Source: CALZKI01 sp045124055 (GTDB taxonomy: Bacteria > Bacillota > Clostridia > Lachnospirales > Lachnospiraceae). From it: 64,000 nucleotides of DNA. Shown piece by piece: positions 33,047 to 42,617 of this stretch (position 1 is its first letter; each line of letters starts with the position of its first letter). The stretch covers positions 16,437-80,436 of the forward strand of contig JBGVKZ010000027.1 in NCBI GenBank assembly GCA_045124055.1. Direction: 5' to 3'. Under the pieces are notes generated by a model. The model was not told the DNA's origin. It worked only from the letters and a program-made list of their open reading frames with translations, and searched no databases. Both the position numbers and the translations under genes were made by a program.

Positions 33047-34198
33047 ATGGATTTTACTTTAGAAAAAAAACATGAAATGGCGAGACAGCTTTTTAAAGAT
33101 TTCGCTGAAAAAGAAGTAAAACCTCTCGCTCAAGAGGTAGATGAAACAGAAGCTTTCCCAAGAGAAACAGTTGAAAAAATGGCAAAATTAGGTTTCTTGG
33201 GAATCCCTATTCCAAAGGAATACGGCGGACAGGGTTGTGACATCTTAACATACGCTATGTGTGTAGAAGAATTATCAAAAGTTTGCGGTACAACAGGTGT
33301 TATCGTTTCTGCACATACATCACTTTGCTGTGACCCAATTTTAACATATGGTACAGAAGAACAGAAACAGAAATACCTTGTTCCACTTGCAAAAGGTGAA
33401 AAATTAGGTGCTTTCGGTTTAACAGAGCCAGGTGCTGGTACAGACGCTCAGGGACAGCAGACAAAAGCAGTTCTTGAAGGAGATGAATGGGTACTTAATG
33501 GTTCAAAATGTTTCATTACAAATGGTAAAGAAGCAGATGTATATATCATTTTTGCTATCACAGGTGTGGTAGAAAAACGTGGTCGTATGACAAAAGAAAT
33601 TTCTGCATTTATCGTAGAAAAAGGAACACCAGGATTTACATTTGGTACAAAAGAAAAGAAAATGGGTATTCGTGGCTCATCAACATACGAATTAATTTTT
33701 ACAGATTGTCGTATTCCAAAGGAAAACCTTTTAGGACAGCAGGGTAAAGGTTTTGCTATCGCTATGCACACACTTGATGGTGGTCGTATCGGTATCGCTT
33801 CTCAGGCTCTTGGTCTTGCAGAAGGTGCTTTAGAAACAACAATAAGCTATGTAAAAGAAAGAAAACAGTTTGGTAAAGCAATCGGTGCATTCCAGAATAC
33901 ACAGTTCCAGTTAGCTGATATGGCTACAAAATGTGAAGCAGCTAAATTACTTGTTTATAAAGCAGCAATGGCTAAACAGACACAGAAAGTTTACTCTGTT
34001 GAAGCAGCTCAGGCTAAATTGTATGCAGCAGAAGTAGCTATGGAAGTAACAACAAAAGCTGTTCAGCTTCATGGTGGTTATGGCTACATCAGAGAATACG
34101 ATGTAGAACGTATGATGCGTGATGCTAAGATTACTGAAATCTATGAAGGTACAAGTGAAGTTCAGAGAATGGTAATCTCAGGTGCTTTATTAAAATAA
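33047..34198 (+). CDS. bcd: butyryl-CoA dehydrogenase
   Basis: FAD-dependent acyl-CoA dehydrogenase, 383 residues. Reduces crotonyl-CoA to butyryl-CoA, in clostridia as a complex with EtfAB that bifurcates electrons from NADH to crotonyl-CoA and ferredoxin. Motifs: FGLTEPGAGTDAQGQQTKAV, FITNGKEADVY, ALGLAEGALETTISY, RKQFGKAIGAFQNTQFQLAD and catalytic glutamate in ITEIYEGTSEVQRMVIS. ATG at 33047 has GGAGGA upstream; the longer frame starts with a TTG overlapping that site. Confidence 0.97.
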   Translation: MDFTLEKKHEMARQLFKDFAEKEVKPLAQEVDETEAFPRETVEKMAKLGFLGIPIPKEYGGQGCDILTYAMCVEELSKVCGTTGVIVSAHTSLCCDPILTYGTEEQKQKYLVPLAKGEKLGAFGLTEPGAGTDAQGQQTKAVLEGDEWVLNGSKCFITNGKEADVYIIFAITGVVEKRGRMTKEISAFIVEKGTPGFTFGTKEKKMGIRGSSTYELIFTDCRIPKENLLGQQGKGFAIAMHTLDGGRIGIASQALGLAEGALETTISYVKERKQFGKAIGAFQNTQFQLADMATKCEAAKLLVYKAAMAKQTQKVYSVEAAQAKLYAAEVAMEVTTKAVQLHGGYGYIREYDVERMMRDAKITEIYEGTSEVQRMVISGALLK

Positions 34199-34234
34199 TT
34201 CAAATAAGAAAGAAAAAATAAGGAGATAAATACA

Positions 34235-35029
34235 ATGAAAATCGTTGTTTGTATTAAACAGGTACCTGATACAAAGGGTGGCGTAAAGTTCAATCCTGAT
34301 GGTACACTTGATAGAGCTGCAATGCTTACAATCATGAATCCTGATGATAAAGCAGGTCTTGAAGCAGCACTTAGATTAAAAGATGAGTACGGTGCAGAAG
34401 TTACAGTTATTACAATGGGTCTTCCAAAAGCAAAAGATGTACTTCTTGAAGCAATGGCTATGGGTGCTGACAAAGGAATCCTTGTAACAGATAGAGTTTT
34501 AGGTGGTGCTGATACTTGGGCGACATCTCAGACACTTGCTGGTGCAATTCGTAACTTAGAATACGACTTAATTATCACAGGTCGTCAGGCTATCGACGGA
34601 GATACAGCACAGGTAGGTCCTCAGATTTCTGAACACCTTGGAATCCCTGTAATCTCTTATGCACAGGCTATTAAAGTAGATGGAGATAGCGTTATCGTAG
34701 AACGTCAGTATGAAGATAGATATCATGAAGTAAAAGCGAAAATGCCATGTCTTATTACAGCATTAGCTGAATTAAACGAGCCACGTTACATGACTCCAGG
34801 TGGAATTTTTGATGCATGTGAAAAAGATAAAGCTGGCGAAATCACACAGTGGGGAAGAAAAGACCTTGTTGACGTATTAGATTCCAACTTAGGTTTAAAT
34901 GGTTCTCCTACAAAAATCGCAAAAGCATCTGACAAAGTAAGAAAGGGAACTGGCGAAAAAGTTACTCTTGATACAGAAGAATCAGTTGCATACATCATCG
35001 AAAAATTAAAAACAAAACATGTAATCTAA
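34235..35029 (+). CDS. etfB: electron transfer flavoprotein subunit beta
   Basis: 264 residues starting MKIVVCIKQVPDTKGGVKFN. Forms the EtfAB heterodimer with the next gene and works with Bcd in the cytoplasm. Recognisable segments are PDDKAGLEAALRLKDEYGAE, LLEAMAMGADKGILVTDR and TGRQAIDGDTAQVGPQISEH, the last near the flavin site. Site AAGGAGATAAATACA. Fifth gene of the operon. Confidence 0.96.
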   Translation: MKIVVCIKQVPDTKGGVKFNPDGTLDRAAMLTIMNPDDKAGLEAALRLKDEYGAEVTVITMGLPKAKDVLLEAMAMGADKGILVTDRVLGGADTWATSQTLAGAIRNLEYDLIITGRQAIDGDTAQVGPQISEHLGIPVISYAQAIKVDGDSVIVERQYEDRYHEVKAKMPCLITALAELNEPRYMTPGGIFDACEKDKAGEITQWGRKDLVDVLDSNLGLNGSPTKIAKASDKVRKGTGEKVTLDTEESVAYIIEKLKTKHVI

Positions 35030-35044
35030 TTAAAAGGAAAAGTG

Positions 35045-36097
35045 GTGAACAAAATGAATTTAGAAGAATATAAGGGCGTATTTGTCTTTGCTCAGCAGGT
35101 TGATAATGAATTGAGCGGTATTGCTTTTGAATTAATCGGTAAAGGTAAAGACTTAGCAGCAGATTTAGGAACAGAAGTTACAGCAGTTTTAATCGGTTCA
35201 GATGTAAAAGGTCTTGCAGACGAATTAGCAGCTTACGGTGCTGATAAAGTTATCGTAGTTGATGATCCAGAATTGAAAGATTATAGAACAGAACCATATA
35301 CACATGCGTTAGCATCAGTTATCGAAAAATATAAACCAGAAATCGTTTTAGTTGGTGCAACAGCAATCGGTAGAGATTTAGGACCAAAGGTTTCAGCAAG
35401 AGTTCAGACAGGTCTTACAGCAGACTGTACTGTACTTGAAATTGGTGATTTCCCAATCAATCCAATTCCAGGTCAGGAACAGAAACATAACCAGTTATTG
35501 ATGACTCGTCCTGCATTCGGTGGTAACACAATCGCTACAATCGCTTGTCCAAACACTCGTCCTCAGATGGCAACAGTTCGTCCAGGCGTTATGCAGAAAC
35601 GTGAAAAAGTTGAAGGTGCAAAAGCAGTTGTTGAAGAATTTAATCCAGGTTTCACACCAGACAACAAATATGTAGAAATCTTAAAAGTTGTAAAAGCAGT
35701 AAGTGATGTAGAAGATATTATGGACGCTAAAATCTTAGTATCAGGTGGTCGTGGTGTTGGAAATGCAGAAAACTTCAAATTACTTGAAGATTTAGCAGAA
35801 GTACTTGGTGGAACAGTAAGTTGTTCACGTGCCGTAGTTGACTCAGGCTGGAAACCACGTGATTTACAGGTAGGACAGACAGGTAAAACAGTTCGTCCTA
35901 ATGTGTACTTTGCAATCGGTATTTCAGGTGCTATTCAGCACGTTGCAGGTATGGAAGAATCTGATATCATTATCGCAATCAATAAAGATGAAACAGCTCC
36001 AATCTTTGATGTAGCTGATTACGGTATTGTTGGCGATTTGAACAAAATCCTTCCACAGTTAACAGCTAGCTTAAAAGCTGAATTAGCTAATAAATAA
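35045..36097 (+). CDS. etfA: electron transfer flavoprotein subunit alpha
   Basis: About 350 residues. C-terminal FAD domain with VSGGRGVGNAENFKLLEDLA, GWKPRDLQVGQTGKTVRPNVY and GISGAIQHVAGMEES; the N-terminal domain carries EIVLVGATAIGRDLGPKVSA. Start is uncertain: GTG 35045 is seven bases from AGGA, while ATG 35054 gives the start MNLEEYKGV common in homologues. Last gene of the butyryl-CoA operon, closed by a strong terminator. No iron-sulfur extension is present, so it is the classical clostridial form. Confidence 0.96.
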   Translation: MNKMNLEEYKGVFVFAQQVDNELSGIAFELIGKGKDLAADLGTEVTAVLIGSDVKGLADELAAYGADKVIVVDDPELKDYRTEPYTHALASVIEKYKPEIVLVGATAIGRDLGPKVSARVQTGLTADCTVLEIGDFPINPIPGQEQKHNQLLMTRPAFGGNTIATIACPNTRPQMATVRPGVMQKREKVEGAKAVVEEFNPGFTPDNKYVEILKVVKAVSDVEDIMDAKILVSGGRGVGNAENFKLLEDLAEVLGGTVSCSRAVVDSGWKPRDLQVGQTGKTVRPNVYFAIGISGAIQHVAGMEESDIIIAINKDETAPIFDVADYGIVGDLNKILPQLTASLKAELANK

Positions 36098-36115
36098 TTA
36101 GAAACGTCTAATTTG

Positions 36116-36163
36116 AACAGACCTTAGGGAACAACAAACGTTCCCATAAGGTCTGTTTTTTTA
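36116..36163 (+). terminator. terminator of the butyryl-CoA operon
   Basis: AACAGACCTTA (36116-36126) pairs with TAAGGTCTGTT (36147-36157), and an inner GGGAAC/GTTCCC helix adds to it; followed by TTTTTTA. Confidence 0.95.
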
Positions 36164-36272
36164 TGAAATATAGACATATTTTTGTGTAATTTTAATAAAA
36201 ATATGTTCTCATATAGAAAAACATATGGTAAAATGCTAATATATGAGTTCTTAGAAAGGGAGAGGTATTACT

Positions 36273-39200
36273 ATGAAAAAGAGACTTACGGCATTTGTGC
36301 TAGCTATACTTTTGCCATTGGTTACATTGCTTGGTATGTGGACTCCAATGGAAGCCCACGCAGCAGTAGGAACTACTTTTATCGTACATTACGGCGGTAG
36401 AGCTGACAATGACTATACTGGCTGGAATATGTGGATTTGGGAAGAAGGCTTTGATGGAAGTGCAGTAGAATTCACAGCAGAAGATGATTTCGGTAAAATT
36501 GCAATGTATCAGTGTACAGAAAATACTGACAGGATTGGTTTTATCGTGCGTTTGAATGAATGGGAAGCCAAAGATGTTGAAACTGACCGATATGTAGAAA
36601 TTAATGGAAATACAGTGGAAATTTGGGTTACATCAGGGGTTGAAGAATTTGCCACAACAGCACCAGTAGGCTGTGAGCCATACGATTTTTCAGCAGCAGA
36701 AGAAACAAGACTTGGAGCATATGATAAAGAAGAAGCATTAAAAGTTAATGTGCATTATTATACATATAGCGAAGACTATGCTGGGGTGCAATGTTATGCA
36801 GCATTAGGCGAAAATGCTGGTGGTATATATCCAAAGGTTGAAAATGATGAATATGGTGCTGTTTACCACGCAGGATTTCTGGACTACGAAAATGAATCAG
36901 AAGTAAAGCTATCTATGTCAATCGATGGTGTTACAGATACAAAATATGTCAGAACAGTTGATATATCTAAAGCAAAGGATGGTGTTTTAGATGTATATAC
37001 CGTAGAAGGAAATCCAGAAGTTTGGTATGCAGAAAGCGACGCTGATAAAACACCAATCATTGTTTCAGCAGGTTTTGAAGAAACAACGAAAAAAATCCTT
37101 TTCAAAGTATCGAAAGCAGTAGATACTTCTGACCCACAGGGTGAAGGTTCACATTATACTGTGAAAGATTCTGATGGAAATAGCTATCCAATTCAGAAAG
37201 CTTGGAGCGAAAGTGGTAGTACAGTAACAGATGCATACATTATTATGGACGAACCATTAGATGCATCTAAGTCATACTATCTTGAAAGAGAAGGCTACAA
37301 GGGTTGTGCAGTAGATATTGCAGGGGCTTTCTCATCGGAAGCTTTTGAAGAAAGTTATACCTATGAAGGCAATGATTTAGGACAGACCTACACAGATGAA
37401 AAAACTATTTTACGTGTATGGGCACCAACTGCTTCAGAAGTGAAATTGAATTTATACGAAGCAGGCGAAGGCGATTGCCTGATTGATACATATCCCATGA
37501 CAAAAGATGTACAGGGTACTTGGGTATACGAATTAGAAGGCGATCAGCACGGCGTATACTATACATACTCAGTTACAGTAGATGGTAATACAGAAGAAGC
37601 CGTAGACCCATATGCAAAAGCAGTAGGTGTCAATGGTAATAGAGGTATGATTGTAGACTTAGACAGCACAGACCCAGATGGTTGGGAAAATGATAAACAC
37701 GTAACTGTGGAAAACAATACAGATGCAATTATCTATGAAATTCATGTGCGTGATACTACAATCGATGAATCATCAGGAGTCGAAAATAAGGGTAAATACT
37801 TAGGACTTACAGAAACAGGTACAACAACTGAGTCAGGTATTAAAACAGCCTTAGACCATATCGTAGAACTGGGCGTAACACACGTACAGATTATGCCAAT
37901 GTATGATTATGCAACAGTAGATGAAACAAAATTAGATTCTAACCAGTATAACTGGGGTTATGACCCTAAGAACTATAACGTTCCAGAAGGTTCATACTCT
38001 ACGGACCCTTACAATGGTGAAGTCAGAGTGGAAGAAGCTAAAGAAATGATTCAGGCATTCCATGAAAATGGAATTGGTGTCATTATGGACGTTGTTTATA
38101 ACCATATGTATAGTGCACAGGATTCTTGTCTTGATAAAACTGTTCCTGATTACTACTTCAGAAAAGATGGAGACAAATATACAAATGGTTCTGGTTGTGG
38201 TAATGAAACAGCCACGGAAAGAAGTATGATGAGAAAATACATCGTAGATTCTTGTGTATATTGGGCAACGGAGTATCACGTAGATGGTTTCCGTTTCGAC
38301 TTAATGGGTTGTATCGACCAAGAAACAATGCTTGCTGTAAGAGCAGCATTAGATGAAATCGACCCTAACATCATTATTTTAGGTGAAGGTTGGACTGGTG
38401 GTACATCAGGACTTATTGCCAATGAACAGACAAATAAACGTGTAACTTATAAAGTTCCTGGTATTGCCGCTTTCAGTGATGATATTCGTGATGCAATCAA
38501 AGGTAGTGTATTTGATAGTTATGACAATGGATTTATTTCAGGTAAGAGCGGACAGGAAATTGGTATTCAATATGGTGTAGTTGCAGCCGTACAGCATTCA
38601 GGTATCAACTACTCAGCATATGAAAAGACAACTGGTTCGTGGGCTGGAGACCCAGGACAGTGTATTACTTACTCAAGTTGCCACGATAACTTGACACTTT
38701 GGGATAAGATATACTACTCAGCACCAGATGCAACAGAAGATGAAAAACTTAGTATGAATAAGCTTTCTGCGGCTATTATTTATACAGCACAGGGTGTTCC
38801 ATTTATGTTATCCGGTGAAGAAATGCTTCGTAGTAAACCAATCGAAGGTGAAAACGGTGAATATTCACATAACAGTTACAATCTTAATGACTATACCAAC
38901 AGTATAAAATGGGATACACTGGAAGATGAAAACGTTGCTGATATGTATGAATACTACAAGGGACTGATTGATTTCAGACAGGCTCATTCAGGTCTTCGTA
39001 TGACAACCACAGAAGATGTTGAAAATAACTTAACCTTTATGGAAGTAGAGCAGAAAAATGTTGTTGCATACACAATCGCAAATAGTCCAAATGGCGAAAA
39101 AGCGAAAAACATTATGGTAATCTATAATGGTAACAAGGAAGCCGTAGATATTACATTGCCAGACGGAAAATGGAATATTTACATTGATGGTGAGAAAGCC

Positions 39201-39386
39201 GGAACAGAAGTACTTAGCACAGTAGAAGGCACTGTAAGTGTTGACGGAATTTCTGCTTGTGTATTAGTACAGGAAGGTGCAAACACAATTCTGATTGTTG
39301 GAATTGGAATTGCTATCCTTGCGATTATTTCGGGAATTGCTATTCTTGTAGTAGTTTCTAGAAAGAAGAAAGTAAAAAAAGCATAA
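36273..39386 (+). CDS. pulA: type I pullulanase, secreted and membrane-anchored
   Basis: 1037 residues. Signal peptide 1-31 (cleavage near AHA-A). Residues ~35-260 hold two similar beta modules (WNMWIWEEGFDGSAVEF is starch-binding CBM41-like), ~270-370 an Ig-like spacer, ~385-475 a CBM48 (TILRVWAPTASEVKLNLY), ~490-930 the GH13 barrel. Signature YNWGYDPKNYNVPEGSY (~559) and catalytic residues D676 (DGFRFDLMG), E705 (ILGEGWTGG) and D805 (SSCHDNLTLWD) are all present. C-terminal helix ILIVGIGIAILAIISGIAIL and RKKKVKK hold it to the membrane. It should cut alpha-1,6 links of pullulan or branched starch at the cell surface. Site AGGGAGAGGTATTACT. Possible -10 TAAAAT near 36230, and a 7-bp ATATGTT/AACATAT repeat overlaps the promoter region. 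Confidence 0.95.
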   Translation: MKKRLTAFVLAILLPLVTLLGMWTPMEAHAAVGTTFIVHYGGRADNDYTGWNMWIWEEGFDGSAVEFTAEDDFGKIAMYQCTENTDRIGFIVRLNEWEAKDVETDRYVEINGNTVEIWVTSGVEEFATTAPVGCEPYDFSAAEETRLGAYDKEEALKVNVHYYTYSEDYAGVQCYAALGENAGGIYPKVENDEYGAVYHAGFLDYENESEVKLSMSIDGVTDTKYVRTVDISKAKDGVLDVYTVEGNPEVWYAESDADKTPIIVSAGFEETTKKILFKVSKAVDTSDPQGEGSHYTVKDSDGNSYPIQKAWSESGSTVTDAYIIMDEPLDASKSYYLEREGYKGCAVDIAGAFSSEAFEESYTYEGNDLGQTYTDEKTILRVWAPTASEVKLNLYEAGEGDCLIDTYPMTKDVQGTWVYELEGDQHGVYYTYSVTVDGNTEEAVDPYAKAVGVNGNRGMIVDLDSTDPDGWENDKHVTVENNTDAIIYEIHVRDTTIDESSGVENKGKYLGLTETGTTTESGIKTALDHIVELGVTHVQIMPMYDYATVDETKLDSNQYNWGYDPKNYNVPEGSYSTDPYNGEVRVEEAKEMIQAFHENGIGVIMDVVYNHMYSAQDSCLDKTVPDYYFRKDGDKYTNGSGCGNETATERSMMRKYIVDSCVYWATEYHVDGFRFDLMGCIDQETMLAVRAALDEIDPNIIILGEGWTGGTSGLIANEQTNKRVTYKVPGIAAFSDDIRDAIKGSVFDSYDNGFISGKSGQEIGIQYGVVAAVQHSGINYSAYEKTTGSWAGDPGQCITYSSCHDNLTLWDKIYYSAPDATEDEKLSMNKLSAAIIYTAQGVPFMLSGEEMLRSKPIEGENGEYSHNSYNLNDYTNSIKWDTLEDENVADMYEYYKGLIDFRQAHSGLRMTTTEDVENNLTFMEVEQKNVVAYTIANSPNGEKAKNIMVIYNGNKEAVDITLPDGKWNIYIDGEKAGTEVLSTVEGTVSVDGISACVLVQEGANTILIVGIGIAILAIISGIAILVVVSRKKKVKKA

Positions 39387-39414
39387 TTTATATGTTTAAT
39401 ATTGATTAAAAATG

Positions 39415-39460
39415 GCTGCGTTTTATAACTTTAAAAGTCGTAGAACGCAGCTATTGATTT
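39415..39460 (+). terminator. terminator after the pullulanase gene
   Basis: GCTGCGTT (39415-39422) pairs with AACGCAGC (39444-39451), followed by TATTGATTTTTAT. Confidence 0.75.
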
Positions 39461-39485
39461 TTATGGGGAAGGGGTAGTAGATGGT

Positions 39486-40331
39486 ATGGGCAAAATAAAA
39501 CATACGTTAATATCGTATTTTTCTGCATTTATACTAGTCATTGTATATGGTATTTATGGAACTTTAATTATGTCCCTAATAATGCATTTAAAAAAATATC
39601 AAGTGGAAAGTAGTGAAACAGCAGCAATTATTGTTAATGCGGTTATTTCTGTTACGGTAGTAGGTATATTGCTTATAGCGAAAGGGAGTTTTGGAAGAAT
39701 TACTTTGAAAAGCTTCCTTCAGGGGATAGGGCTTTATGCATTACCAATGCTGATATTTTTAATATTCCATTTTGTTGAAGCAATAGTATGGATTTTTGGG
39801 GAAAACAAAAATATATATCCGGATAATATAAATGAAATATTCACAATTAGTCTTATTTACTATATATCTGTTGCCGTTACTGAAGAAATAGTATTCAGAA
39901 CAGCAATTTTGAATGTTTTATTTAAAAAAAGGAGTTTAGAGAAAAGAGAAGTTGTCGTGGGCTGCATATATTCAGGTGGATTATTTGGCTTTATACATAT
40001 TATGAATATATTTACTGATACAAAAAGTGATATGCAGGCAAAGATTTTTACTATTTTGTTGGCTTGCTTTATTGGGTTTATATTTTCAGTACTTTATTTA
40101 AAAACCCAGAATATATTAGTTACCATAGCATTGCATTTTGTATGGGATTTTACTTCTTTTTGGAATGGAATGATGATTAGAGAAAAATATCGATATAGTG
40201 GAGAATATAATTTTTTAATTCGTCAAATTTTTATAATAATTTTGATGACAATTATTACAATTTTCCTATTATACAAAAGTAAAAGCAAGGATTTAACGTT
40301 GTGTTTAAAAGGAGAAGAAAAGAGCATTTAA
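39486..40331 (+). CDS. CPBP family intramembrane metalloprotease
   Basis: 281 residues with about eight hydrophobic segments. CPBP/Abi motifs: EExxxR in AVTEEIVFRTAIL, then FGFIHIMNIF and the third motif LHFVWDFTSFW with histidine and aspartate. Members cleave substrates within the membrane (Rce1 type) or act in bacteriocin immunity; no bacteriocin gene is visible here. Its codon use is more A/T-rich than the pullulanase and butyrate genes around it, which hints at later acquisition. The ribosome binding site is GGAAGGGGTAG. Confidence 0.87.
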   Translation: MGKIKHTLISYFSAFILVIVYGIYGTLIMSLIMHLKKYQVESSETAAIIVNAVISVTVVGILLIAKGSFGRITLKSFLQGIGLYALPMLIFLIFHFVEAIVWIFGENKNIYPDNINEIFTISLIYYISVAVTEEIVFRTAILNVLFKKRSLEKREVVVGCIYSGGLFGFIHIMNIFTDTKSDMQAKIFTILLACFIGFIFSVLYLKTQNILVTIALHFVWDFTSFWNGMMIREKYRYSGEYNFLIRQIFIIILMTIITIFLLYKSKSKDLTLCLKGEEKSI

Positions 40332-40344
40332 AAAAGCAAAATAA

Positions 40345-40395
40345 AAAGCTATGTGGTGGAGTGAGTTGTGACTCAAACCGACACATAGCTTTAAA
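40345..40395 (+). terminator. terminator between the CPBP and buk genes
   Basis: AAAGCTATGTG (40345-40355) pairs perfectly with CACATAGCTTT (40382-40392), with an inner TGAGT/ACTCA helix; serves both convergent genes. Confidence 0.85.
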
Positions 40396-40418
40396 ATTTC
40401 TAATTTTAAGTTTTGAAA

Positions 40419-41486
40419 TTAATATTTCATAGCTTCTTCTACACCATTCATAACGCGTAAGCCGCCCTGAACAAGTGCAAGAAGTTCATCTTCACCAGGA
40501 TATACTGTAAATGGAGCAATCCATTCAGCTCTTGCTTTCAGACCTTCAACAACGCCTTTGTCGTAAGCAATACCACCTGTTACGATAATCTGGTCTACCT
40601 TGCCATCTAATACACAAGCCATAGAACCCATATCTTTTGCTACCTGAAGGATAAATGCATCACGAATTTCTTCTGCATTTTTATCTCCATTTGCAACCGC
40701 TTTTTCTACGTCACGCATATCATTTGTTCCCATATACGCATTGAAACCGCCGTTACCAACTAATTTTTTGTAAATTTCTTTTTCGGTATATTTTCCAGAG
40801 AAACATAATTTAACAAGTGCACCACTTGGTACGCTGCCAGCTCTTTCTGGAGAGAAAGCACCATCGCCATCAAGGGCATTGAAAATATCGATTACACGAC
40901 CATTTTTATGAGCACCAACGGAAACACCGCCACCCATATGAACAACGACTAAGTTTAAGTCCTGATAAGCTTTGCCTACTTCATTTGCATAACGTTTGGC
41001 AACAGCTTTCTGGTTCAGTGCGTGGAAAACACTGGTTCTTGGAAGCTCAGGTACACCGGAATATCTTGCGATTGGCATCATTTCATCAACAACTACTGGG
41101 TCAACGATGAAAGAAGGAACGCCAATAGAATCGCCAATTTCACGAGCAAGGATACCGCCTAAGTTAGAAGCGTGCTGACCTTGTTTTCCAATCTTTAAAT
41201 CTTCTAATAAATCATCTGTTACAGCGTATGTGCCACCAGGAATTGGTTTTAACATACCACCACGACCAACAACCATATTTAATGAGTTAATGTCAAAGTT
41301 CTTTTCATTTAATAAGTTAACAATAATATTTTTTCTAAAATCCTTCTGGTCTACAATAGTTGCATACTGTGCAATTTCTTCTGTGGAATGACGAAGTGTT
41401 TCTTCAAATAAAAGAGTTTCATCTTCAAATACACCAATTTTTGTGGAAGTAGAGCCTGGATTAATAATTAAACTCTTAATTGACAT
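40419..41486 (-). CDS. buk: butyrate kinase
   Basis: 355 residues of the acetate/butyrate kinase family, converting butyryl phosphate and ADP to butyrate and ATP. Motifs: IINPGSTSTKIGVFEDE at the N-terminus, VVVHMGGGVSVGAHKNGRVI, DGDGAFSPERAGSVPSG and IIVTGGIAYDKGVVEG. It lies 21 bases downstream of ptb on the minus strand, with GAAGGAGAACAG before its ATG. Together they form the kinase route to butyrate, in place of butyryl-CoA:acetate CoA-transferase. Confidence 0.96.
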   Translation of the reverse strand: MSIKSLIINPGSTSTKIGVFEDETLLFEETLRHSTEEIAQYATIVDQKDFRKNIIVNLLNEKNFDINSLNMVVGRGGMLKPIPGGTYAVTDDLLEDLKIGKQGQHASNLGGILAREIGDSIGVPSFIVDPVVVDEMMPIARYSGVPELPRTSVFHALNQKAVAKRYANEVGKAYQDLNLVVVHMGGGVSVGAHKNGRVIDIFNALDGDGAFSPERAGSVPSGALVKLCFSGKYTEKEIYKKLVGNGGFNAYMGTNDMRDVEKAVANGDKNAEEIRDAFILQVAKDMGSMACVLDGKVDQIIVTGGIAYDKGVVEGLKARAEWIAPFTVYPGEDELLALVQGGLRVMNGVEEAMKY

Positions 41487-41507
41487 AGTCTGTTCTCCTT
41501 CTTTTTA

Positions 41508-42431
41508 TTATGCATTTTTCTTTTTCATTGCTTCAGCAACTACGGCAGCTAAAGCGATAGAATTTACTTTTGTTTCCATACTATCAGAACGAGAAGTTAA
41601 AATAGCAGGTGCCTTTGTACCTGTCAAAATACAGCCGTTTTTAAATTCAGTTGTATGAACAAGGAACTTGTACGCAATATTTCCTGCATGAATATCAGGG
41701 AACAAGAGAATATCTGCATCACCAACAATTTTTCTGCCTTCTGCATTTTTATGTTTTGCAGCTTCAGGACAGATAGCAAGGTCAACAGACAATGGTCCAT
41801 CTACGATACAATCTTTAATAAGTCCTTCTTCATTCATCTTTGTAAGTTCGGCAGCTTCAACGGTTGCTGGCATTTTTGGATTTACTACTTCAACGGCAGC
41901 GATTGGAGCAACCTTAGGACATTCAATACCACAAGCCTTTGCCACTTCTACTGTATTTTCAATGATGTGAACTTTGTCTTCTAAAGTAGGGTATGTCATA
42001 AAAGCTACGTCTGTTAAGAAAAGTAACTGTTCAACACCTTTAATTTCAAAAAGGCAAACGTGAGATAAAGGATTGCCTGTACGAAGACCAACTTCTTTAT
42101 CAAGGATACTCTTTAAAAATCCTTTTGTATCGATTAAACCTTTCATATACATATCAGCTTTTCCATCGTGAACGAGCTTAACAGCTGTAAGAGCAGCTTC
42201 TGTTGTATCAAGGACATTGATTACTTCATATTCTGATAAATCCATATCAATTTCAGCTGCAATTTTTTTAATTTTTTCTTCATCACCAACTAAAATAGCA
42301 TTAGCAATGTTGCGTTCTTTAGCAGCTTTAACAGCTTCAAGCACTGGAGTATCCTGTGCAACTGCAACTGCCACTGTTTTGATTTCGCATTTTGCTACTT
42401 GGGCGATTAAATCATCAAAAGTTACTGACAT
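41508..42431 (-). CDS. ptb: phosphate butyryltransferase
   Basis: 307 residues of the phosphate acetyl/butyryltransferase family. Exchanges CoA of butyryl-CoA for phosphate. Motifs: ANAILVGDEEKIKKIA, MKGLIDTKGFLKSIL, LLFLTDVAFMTYPTLEDK, DGPLSVDLAICPEAA and LLFPDIHAGNIAYKFLVH. The start at 42431 follows CGAGGTG on the minus strand; the 21-residue extension of the longer frame is basic and has no site. First gene of the ptb-buk operon. Confidence 0.95.
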   Translation of the reverse strand: MSVTFDDLIAQVAKCEIKTVAVAVAQDTPVLEAVKAAKERNIANAILVGDEEKIKKIAAEIDMDLSEYEVINVLDTTEAALTAVKLVHDGKADMYMKGLIDTKGFLKSILDKEVGLRTGNPLSHVCLFEIKGVEQLLFLTDVAFMTYPTLEDKVHIIENTVEVAKACGIECPKVAPIAAVEVVNPKMPATVEAAELTKMNEEGLIKDCIVDGPLSVDLAICPEAAKHKNAEGRKIVGDADILLFPDIHAGNIAYKFLVHTTEFKNGCILTGTKAPAILTSRSDSMETKVNSIALAAVVAEAMKKKNA

Positions 42432-42512
42432 TTTTTTACACCTCGTATATTCTTTTTTTCTCAAATTTGTGTGGCGAAAACGTGAAAAATACATTTTCTG
42501 CCCATCTAACCA

Positions 42513-42541
42513 AGCATATCACTGATTGGTGCAAAAATCAA
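42513..42541 (-). promoter_or_regulatory. promoter for ptb-buk
   Basis: On the minus strand TTGATT (42541-42536), 17-base spacer, TATGCT (42518-42513), 82 bases before the ptb start. Confidence 0.6.
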
Positions 42542-42617
42542 GATGACTGGGTGAGTTTGTAGGCTTTGTAAGTGCCGAAGATTGTGATATAATGAGTCTA
42601 ATATGGGAGGATTAGCT

